NCBI RefSeq assembly: GCF_011045025.1 | Contig: NZ_JAAKZX010000010.1 | Span: 38,943 to 102,942 of the forward strand | Reading direction: 5' to 3' | DNA: 64,000 bases | Origin: Streptomyces ureilyticus | Lineage (GTDB): Bacteria > Actinomycetota > Actinomycetes > Streptomycetales > Streptomycetaceae | Part shown: positions 59,137 through 64,000 of the stretch, in pieces | How the letters are laid out: each line of letters opens with the position of its first letter | How positions within the stretch are numbered: position 1 is the first letter of the stretch | The notes under the pieces: model-generated | The model's input: the letters and a program-made list of their open reading frames with translations, nothing else | The model's database searches: none | What the model was told of the DNA's origin: nothing | Program-made: the position numbers and the translations under genes

Positions 59137-59430
59137 GTGGGTGGGTCCTTTCACGGACGAATCCATGAGGTCATGGGTCATGTAATGGGTCATGTAGGGG
59201 AGAGGCCGGATGACGGGGCGGCATGATCACGCTCCGTACGGCGGAGACATCACCTCTCGTGCGGCGGACGAGAACGCCCATGGCCGTACGTGAAGAGAGG
59301 TGGTGCTGAGAAGCTGCTTCGCCGGTCGGGAAGGGACGGGCGGATCAGCTGACTGAGATGAGACTGGCACCGGCGCCCGAGAAGGGGCGTACGCGAGTGC
59401 TAGAACAACCGTAGCATGCCAGGATTTTGA
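59137..59430 (-). promoter_or_regulatory. Leader/intergenic region before the short rho
   Basis: This 294-base gap holds no gene I can support. On it CACCTCTC (59251-59258) pairs with GAGAGGTG (59295-59302) to close a long hairpin. Near the start codon the motif GGTCATG is repeated three times. Rho genes are often autoregulated through their leaders; whether this one is cannot be told. Confidence 0.4.
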
Positions 59431-60261
59431 TCAGCGGCGGGCGAGGAGTCCGTACAAGAGCGGGATGCGCGGGGAGCTGTCCGGCAGGCGCCACCAGCCG
59501 GACGGCGTGCGGTTCATCTCGGGCCAGCGGGGCCACGGCAGTTCGTCGCTCTCCCGTAGCCGTTCGATCCGCAGCCCCGCTCCCACCAGGGCGCCCACGA
59601 CCTCGCCGAGACCGTGCATCCACTCATAGCTGTCGGTCGCACCCTCCACCGGCGGGCCGTCCGTGTACGTGTACCTGCCGTTGCGGTGCACGGCCGTCCC
59701 GCGGCCCAAGTAGTCGTGACGCAGCAGGAGTTCGGAACCCTCGCCCTCGGCGGGCTTGGGGCCCAGGGAGTTGAGGAGGGGATGGAACTCCGCGATGTAC
59801 AACCGGCCCTCCGGACGCAGGAGTTGGGCGACCGTCGCCGCCCAGCGGTCCAGGTCGGGCAGGTAGCACAGGGCACCCTTGCCGGTGTAGACGACGTCGA
59901 ACTGCCGCCCGCCGAGGGCTTCGACGGCGTCGTACACATTGGCCCGTACATACGCGACGTCGGCGCCCGCACGCCCGGCGATGTCGGCGGCGGCCTTGAC
60001 CGACGCCTCGGAGACGTCCAGGCCCACCGCCCGGGCGCCGCGATGGGCGAAGGCGATCGTCTCGGCGCCGAGGTGGCACTGGAGGTGGAGCACGTCACGA
60101 CCGGCCAATTCACCGAGGTCCTCCCACTCCCAGGCAGCGAACCAGCGCTCCGGGTCGAGGGAGGTGTCAAGGCCGTAGAACCGGCTGGCGAGGTGGACGG
60201 GTGTACGGGCGTCCCAGTTGGCCTGGTTGGCTTTCATCATCCGCTCGTGCTCGTCGGTCAT
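59431..60261 (-). CDS. Class I SAM-dependent methyltransferase
   Basis: The protein has 276 residues from ATG 60261. Motif I is VLHLQCHLGAETIAFAHRGA, followed by VGLDVSEASV and FDVVYTGKGALCYLPDL. The family is common in actinobacteria, with unknown small-molecule substrates. A perfect palindrome GGTTGTATCCAACC touches the start codon (60262-60275). It is divergent from the DGPF/ECF operon. Confidence 0.85.
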   Translation of the reverse strand: MTDEHERMMKANQANWDARTPVHLASRFYGLDTSLDPERWFAAWEWEDLGELAGRDVLHLQCHLGAETIAFAHRGARAVGLDVSEASVKAAADIAGRAGADVAYVRANVYDAVEALGGRQFDVVYTGKGALCYLPDLDRWAATVAQLLRPEGRLYIAEFHPLLNSLGPKPAEGEGSELLLRHDYLGRGTAVHRNGRYTYTDGPPVEGATDSYEWMHGLGEVVGALVGAGLRIERLRESDELPWPRWPEMNRTPSGWWRLPDSSPRIPLLYGLLARR

Positions 60262-60362
60262 GGTTGTATCCAACCGTGGACGGGCGCCGGGTGCGAAGGA
60301 CTCCCCGAAGCTCCCCGGTGCTCCCGGTGTGGCTGCCGTCCGGCAGGACAATCATGGGGAGG

Positions 60363-60389
60363 TGTCGATTCGGCGCGGGCCCGTTCGTC
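60363..60389 (+). promoter_or_regulatory. Candidate ECF42-type promoter 1
   Basis: TGTCGA (60363-60368), a 17-base spacer and CGTC (60386-60389) match the form reported for ECF42 targets. ATG follows 39 bases downstream. It shares GTTCGTCGGTGGGGTG exactly with promoter 2 at 62756. Confidence 0.7.
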
Positions 60390-60427
60390 GGTGGGGTGTC
60401 AGGACTCTCATGAGCACAGGAGGAATC

Positions 60428-61165
60428 ATGAAGTACATGCTGCTGGTCTGCGGTGACGACACCGCCGACGCCTCCGGCATGGCCCCAGTCGAACCATGGG
60501 TCGAGGAGCTGAGCGCCCAGAAGAGCGTACGGCTGCATGGCCACCGGCTGCGGCGGCCCGCCGAGGCGGTCACCGTGCGCGTGCGTGAGGGCGAAGTGCT
60601 GCGCACGGACGGGCCGTTCGCGGAGACGAAGGAGTACGTCGCCGGGTACGACATCCTTGAGTGCGACAGCATGGAGGAGGCCATCGAGGCGGCCGCCAAG
60701 CATCCCGTGGCGACCATCGGGGCCATGGAGGTGCGCCCGTTCGGGGAGGACGAGGACGCCGAGGGCGAGATCCGCCGCCTCGACGACGAGCTGACGCTGG
60801 CCACGCGCGAGCGGGACATCGACCGGATGGCGGCCTGTTACGCGTCCGATGTCGAGGTCTTCCATCCCATGAGCGGTCTGGAGCAGCGCGGCATCGACGC
60901 CTTCCGCAAGGCTCAGGAGTGGTGGTTCTCCACCGTCACCGGGCCCGTGAGCCGTGATGTGCTGGAGTTCCGGGTCCGGGTGGACGAGAGCGTCGCGTTC
61001 AGTCACGCGCTCGTCCGGATGCGCGCCACGCTGGCCACCGGGGAGCCGCTGGACAGCACGGTGCGGGTGACCACCGGCTACCGGGCCGCGGGCGACCGCT
61101 GGCAGATCGTCCACCAGCATCTTTCGGTTCCGTTCGACGCAGGCGTGGAGGAGGCCCGGTCATGA
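60428..61165 (+). CDS. DGPF/YCII-domain protein fused to a SnoaL-like domain
   Basis: The protein has 245 residues from ATG 60428 with AGGAGGAATC upstream. Residues 1-105 are a YCII/DGPF domain (MKYMLLVCGDD, LRTDGPFAETKEYVAGYDILE). Residues 115-245 are a SnoaL-like domain (LATRERDIDRMAACYASDVEVFHPM). DGPF proteins are the fixed partners of ECF42 sigma factors, often as their targets. Its stop overlaps the next DGPF gene (ATGA). Confidence 0.88.
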   Translation: MKYMLLVCGDDTADASGMAPVEPWVEELSAQKSVRLHGHRLRRPAEAVTVRVREGEVLRTDGPFAETKEYVAGYDILECDSMEEAIEAAAKHPVATIGAMEVRPFGEDEDAEGEIRRLDDELTLATRERDIDRMAACYASDVEVFHPMSGLEQRGIDAFRKAQEWWFSTVTGPVSRDVLEFRVRVDESVAFSHALVRMRATLATGEPLDSTVRVTTGYRAAGDRWQIVHQHLSVPFDAGVEEARS

Positions 61166-61503
61166 AGTACGCACTGTTCATCTGCACCCCCGTGGGCGGC
61201 GAGGAACTCAGCCCCGAGGAGATCGCCGACGACCCCCGCTTCACCTCGTACATCGAAGAGGTGCGCAGCCGCGACATCGTCAAGGGCGGGGCACGGCTGA
61301 GGCCGTCCACCGACGCCACCACCGTGCGCGTCCAGGGCGACGAAGTCCTGCTCAGCGACGGGCCGTTCGTGGAGTCCAAGGAGTACGTCGCCGGCATCGA
61401 CATCATCGAGGTCGCCGACCTCGACGAGGCCATCTCGCTCGCCTCGAGGCATCCCGCTGCCCTGGGCGGTGGCTCCGTCGAGGTGCGGCCGGTCTGGGAG
61501 TGA
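61162..61503 (+). CDS. DGPF/YCII family protein
   Basis: The protein has 113 residues, a single YCII/DGPF domain (MKYALFICTP, VLLSDGPFVESKEYVAGIDII). It is the second partner of the ECF42 sigma factor, translationally coupled to the first and 10 bases before the sigma gene. Biochemical role is unknown. Confidence 0.88.
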   Translation: MKYALFICTPVGGEELSPEEIADDPRFTSYIEEVRSRDIVKGGARLRPSTDATTVRVQGDEVLLSDGPFVESKEYVAGIDIIEVADLDEAISLASRHPAALGGGSVEVRPVWE

Positions 61504-61513
61504 ACGGTTGGGA

Positions 61514-62770
61514 GTGAACGACGTCGAGGAGGCGGTGGCCGCCGCCTTCCGCGAGGAATGGGGCCAAGTCGTCGCCACCCTGATCAGGGTGACCGGCGAC
61601 TGGGACCTCGCCGAGGAATGTGCGCAGGACGCCTTCGCGCAGGCCCTGGACCGGTGGCCGCGCGACGGAGTCCCGCGCCGCCCTGGCGCCTGGCTGACCA
61701 CGACCGCGCGCAACCGCGCCCTGGACGTACTGCGCCGGGAGGCGGTGGGCGCGGCGAAACTGCGGGAGGTGGCGGTGCTGGCGCGGGACGACGGGCCGTA
61801 CGACCCGGACGACGAGGACGACGAGGACGACAGCGGAGTGACCGACGACCGGCTGCGGCTGATCTTCACCTGCTGCCATCCGGCGCTGCCCATGGAGGCG
61901 CGGGTCGCCCTGACCCTGCGTACGCTCGCGGGGCTGACCACGCCCGAGATCGCCCGGGCCTTCCTCGTCCCCGAGGCGACGATGGCGCAACGCCTGGTGC
62001 GGGCCAAGCGGAAGATCCGCAACGCCGGGATCCCGTACCGCGTACCGCCCGCCCACCTGCTGCCCGAGCGCACGACGGGTGTACTCGGCGTCGTGTACCT
62101 GCTGTTCAACGAGGGGTACGCCGCCACGTCCGGCGCCGATCTGCTGCGTACGAATCTGTGCGCGGAGGCCATCCGCCTCGCCCGCGTGCTGGCCCGGCTC
62201 ATGCCCGACGAGCCCGAGGCGCTCGGCCTGCTCGCGCTGCTGCTCCTGCACGACGCCCGGCAGGGCACGCGGGTGGACGCGGCAGGCGAACTGGTGACGC
62301 TGGAGGACCAGGACCGTACGGCATGGGACCGCGCCGCGATCGACGAGGGCGCCGCCCTGCTGGAGACCGCCCTGCGCCGCGGCCGGCCGGGGCCGTATCA
62401 GATCCAGGCCGCCATCGCCGCCTGCCACACCACCGCGGCCACGGCCGAGGAGACCGACTGGGCCGATATCGCCGCGCTGTACGGGGAGTTGAGGCATTTC
62501 GTGCCCTCCGCGGTGGTGGAACTCAACCGCGCCGTCGCGGTCGGCATGGCCGAGGAACCGGAGGCGGGGCTGGCCCTGCTGGCCGAGCTGGAGAAGGCGG
62601 GCGACCTGGCCGGATACCACCTGCTGCCCGCCACCCGCGCGGATCTCCTGCGGCGCATGGGGCGGACGGGGGAGGCGGCCGAGGCGTACGCGCGGGCGCT
62701 GGATCTGGTGGAGAACGACGCCGAGCGGCGCTTTCTTGAGAAACGGCTCGCGGAGTGTCGATCGGCGTAG
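61514..62770 (+). CDS. ECF42-group RNA polymerase sigma factor
   Basis: The protein has 418 residues from GTG 61514. Region 2 is FREEWGQVVATLIRVTGDWDLAEECAQDAFAQAL and region 4 is LTLRTLAGLTTPEIARAFLVPEATMAQRLVRAK. A long C-terminal extension (DUF6596 and TPR-like: YLLFNEGYAATSGAD, AVVELNRAVAVGM, YHLLPATRADLLRRMG) replaces the need for an anti-sigma factor in this group. The acidic insert DDEDDEDD lies between regions 2 and 4. The gene order DGPF-DGPF-sigma is characteristic. Confidence 0.92.
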   Translation: MNDVEEAVAAAFREEWGQVVATLIRVTGDWDLAEECAQDAFAQALDRWPRDGVPRRPGAWLTTTARNRALDVLRREAVGAAKLREVAVLARDDGPYDPDDEDDEDDSGVTDDRLRLIFTCCHPALPMEARVALTLRTLAGLTTPEIARAFLVPEATMAQRLVRAKRKIRNAGIPYRVPPAHLLPERTTGVLGVVYLLFNEGYAATSGADLLRTNLCAEAIRLARVLARLMPDEPEALGLLALLLLHDARQGTRVDAAGELVTLEDQDRTAWDRAAIDEGAALLETALRRGRPGPYQIQAAIAACHTTAATAEETDWADIAALYGELRHFVPSAVVELNRAVAVGMAEEPEAGLALLAELEKAGDLAGYHLLPATRADLLRRMGRTGEAAEAYARALDLVENDAERRFLEKRLAECRSA

Positions 62771-62782
62771 GGGGCGTTCGTC
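62756..62782 (+). promoter_or_regulatory. Candidate ECF42-type promoter 2
   Basis: TGTCGA (62756-62761), 17 bases, CGTC (62779-62782). It overlaps the end of the sigma gene and is nearly the same as promoter 1. An ATG with GGAG upstream follows 38 bases later, the same layout as promoter 1. Confidence 0.65.
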
Positions 62783-62819
62783 GGTGGGGTGAAGGGGCCC
62801 AAACGACACTGGAGATTCC

Positions 62820-62966
62820 ATGACCGCCACCGTTCCCACCCGCCGCACCAAGAAGCTTGCTTTCCTTCCGCGCCGGCGCCGCCGCGTTCTGCCATCCGGT
62901 GCGCCCGGCGGCAGGGGGCCGGGCGAGCCCGACGTCTGGCTCGCGGGCCTCCGCCTGGGGAGCTGA
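62820..62966 (+). CDS. Tiny basic ORF behind the second ECF promoter, possibly a truncated gene
   Basis: 48 residues (MTATVPTRRTKKLAFLPRRR...), with TGGAG eight bases before the ATG. I do not recognise it. The ordinary N-terminus followed by an Arg/Gly/Pro-rich run suggests a gene cut or frameshifted soon after its start. Its promoter and spacing copy those of the DGPF gene, so it should be expressed with the sigma regulon. Confidence 0.4.
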   Translation: MTATVPTRRTKKLAFLPRRRRRVLPSGAPGGRGPGEPDVWLAGLRLGS

Positions 62967-62976
62967 GGGCGTCAGC

Positions 62977-63033
62977 CGAGCGCGCTGTGGTGCACAAGGG
63001 GAGCTTCGCCCCTTGTGCACCACAGCGCGCTCG
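62977..63033. terminator. 25-bp perfect inverted repeat
   Basis: A 25-bp perfect stem surrounds the loop AGCTTCG (63002-63008), ending 21 bases before the methyltransferase start. It could be a strong terminator for the ECF transcript or an attenuator of the next gene. Confidence 0.75.
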
Positions 63034-63054
63034 TGCCTGGCTAAGCTGACCTCG

Positions 63055-63822
63055 ATGTTCACCCCGCAGGGCCCCACGTTCCGCGAGCTCGCCGTTCAGG
63101 CGCTGTCGTCCGTCGAGCACGGCTACGACCTGCTCGCGCCGAAGTTCGACCACACCCCGTTCCGTACACCGGACCCGGTCCTGCACTCCGTCGCGCGGGC
63201 GCTGGAGCGGATCGGACCCTTCGACAGCGGGCTCGATCTGTGCTGCGGCACCGGCGCGGGCATCGACGTGCTGGGCACGGTGTGCCGGGAGCGGATCACC
63301 GGCGTCGACATCAGCGCGGGCATGCTCGCCGTGGCCCGCGAACAGACGCGTCCCGGCGGGCCCCCGGTGGCGTGGGTACGCGGCGACGCCCGCGCCCTGC
63401 CGTTCGGGCCGGCCTTCGACCTGGTGGTGAGCTTCGGGGCGTTCGGCCACTTCCTGCCGGGCGAACTGCCGGGCCTGTTCGCCCAGGTGCACTCGGTGCT
63501 CCGGCCCGGCGGACGGTTCGCCTTCCCCGTCGTGGCCCCGGCCCGCCCCGGCTCTCCCGGCTACTGGGCCCTCCTCGCCTTCGACACGGCCATGCGGGTA
63601 CGCAACGCGGTGTGGCGCCCCCCGTTCGTCATGTACTACCGCGCCTTCCGCCTCAGCGACGTACGCCGCGAACTGATCCGCGCCGGCTTCATCGTGGACC
63701 TGCGCACACTCCCCGAGTTCGGTCGCAGAGAGGACGGCAGCCCGCGCTGCCGGTTGGTGGTGGCGACGCGCCAGGGGTTGGGGACTGCTGCCGGTGTGCT
63801 GAGCGAGAGTGACTTCTGGTGA
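63055..63822 (+). CDS. Class I SAM-dependent methyltransferase
   Basis: The protein has 255 residues from ATG 63055. Motif I is GLDLCCGTGAGIDVLG, then ITGVDISAGMLAVARE, VAWVRGDARALPFG and VHSVLRPGGRFAFPV. The C-terminal half has WRPPFVMYYRAFRLSDVRREL. The substrate is unknown. It lies immediately after the long hairpin. Confidence 0.85.
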   Translation: MFTPQGPTFRELAVQALSSVEHGYDLLAPKFDHTPFRTPDPVLHSVARALERIGPFDSGLDLCCGTGAGIDVLGTVCRERITGVDISAGMLAVAREQTRPGGPPVAWVRGDARALPFGPAFDLVVSFGAFGHFLPGELPGLFAQVHSVLRPGGRFAFPVVAPARPGSPGYWALLAFDTAMRVRNAVWRPPFVMYYRAFRLSDVRRELIRAGFIVDLRTLPEFGRREDGSPRCRLVVATRQGLGTAAGVLSESDFW

Positions 63823-64000
63823 GCGTGAGTGAGCGCCAGGGCCGGATGTGGTTGGCTGGCGCCTCCTCTGGGACGGTCTTCCCAGTACTGGCGTGCGTTC
63901 TCGGTCTCCGTTCTTCGGGAGGGGAACGCAGATTCTTGGGTCGAATGGGTGACCTTTGTCGGTGGTGCTCGTTGACTGCCGTGACAGAGATCTGCCAGGC
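63823..64000. other. Right-edge stretch without a supported gene
   Basis: A frame from ATG 63846 stays open to the edge and an antisense frame is also open, but neither protein resembles anything I know and no ribosome-binding site precedes the ATG. Base composition is lower in GC than the genes to the left. Confidence 0.3.

Noticed and set aside
56470..59226. 918-codon plus-strand frame
   Set aside because: Antisense to the carboxypeptidase and rho genes; no recognisable domain.
63846..64000. Gene start at ATG 63846 running off the right edge
   Set aside because: It has no ribosome-binding site, no family resemblance and an equally open antisense frame; not enough sequence to decide.

Overview
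The window is chromosomal DNA of a Streptomyces or a very close relative. The evidence is GC content above 70% with strong third-position bias, frequent GTG/TTG starts, ATGA/GTGA gene overlaps, a monomeric isocitrate dehydrogenase, Streptomyces-type families (SAV_2336/FxsT, FxSxx-type peptide, DUF6643, PucR-GAF) and a typical streptomycete intergenic repeat at 24.4 kb. About 55 protein genes are supported. I saw no rRNA, tRNA, CRISPR array, transposase or integrase.

Layout. 0-10 kb: a membrane lipase-like protein (cut by the left edge), a beta-helix/AAA+ fusion, an Rv1733c-like membrane protein, a MOSC protein, a DUF6643 protein, a double TerD protein, an HpnB-like glycosyltransferase, a MurI-like racemase and a small membrane protein. 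10-18 kb: an O-antigen-ligase-like protein, apolipoprotein N-acyltransferase, a Nudix hydrolase, and a probable 3-hydroxybutyrate set (dehydrogenase, PucR-type regulator, MHS transporter). 18-26 kb: isocitrate dehydrogenase, a CsoR/CstR-type regulator, alpha-L-fucosidase, a flavin monooxygenase-like protein with a TTA codon, two SseB-like paralogues, a MarR regulator, and a TMEM165-type Mn/Ca transporter behind a yybP-ykoY (Mn2+) riboswitch.

26-34.5 kb is a complete beta-1,4-galactan locus. A secreted GH53 galactanase cuts the polymer, a translationally coupled binding protein-permease-permease-LacI regulator operon imports the oligosaccharides, and a GH42 beta-galactosidase finishes them inside. 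A lac-like operator lies between the divergent arms. 34.5-38 kb has an acyl-CoA ligase and a coupled crcB-DUF190-crcB fluoride-export operon.

38.0-48.2 kb is the most unusual region. Four overlapping genes encode a cytoplasmic trypsin-like protease with an effector-associated tail, a VMAP protein, a MoxR AAA+ ATPase and a 1477-residue vWA-like/NB-ARC/TPR protein (FxsT type). They match the predicted vWA-MoxR-VMAP ternary conflict systems. Facing them are an FxSxx-type peptide lacking the FxSxx tail and a HExxH protein lacking the usual radical-SAM half. Every large gene here carries at least one TTA (bldA-dependent) codon. I found only one other TTA codon in the window.

48.3-54 kb is an asparagine-to-fumarate operon (GntR regulator, permease, asparaginase, aspartase) followed by glutaminase. 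54-60 kb has two GT-C mannosyltransferase-like proteins, a D,D-carboxypeptidase, a short second Rho and a methyltransferase. 60-63.8 kb has an ECF42-type sigma factor with two DGPF/YCII partners, two near-identical candidate ECF promoters, a tiny ORF, a 25-bp perfect hairpin and another methyltransferase.
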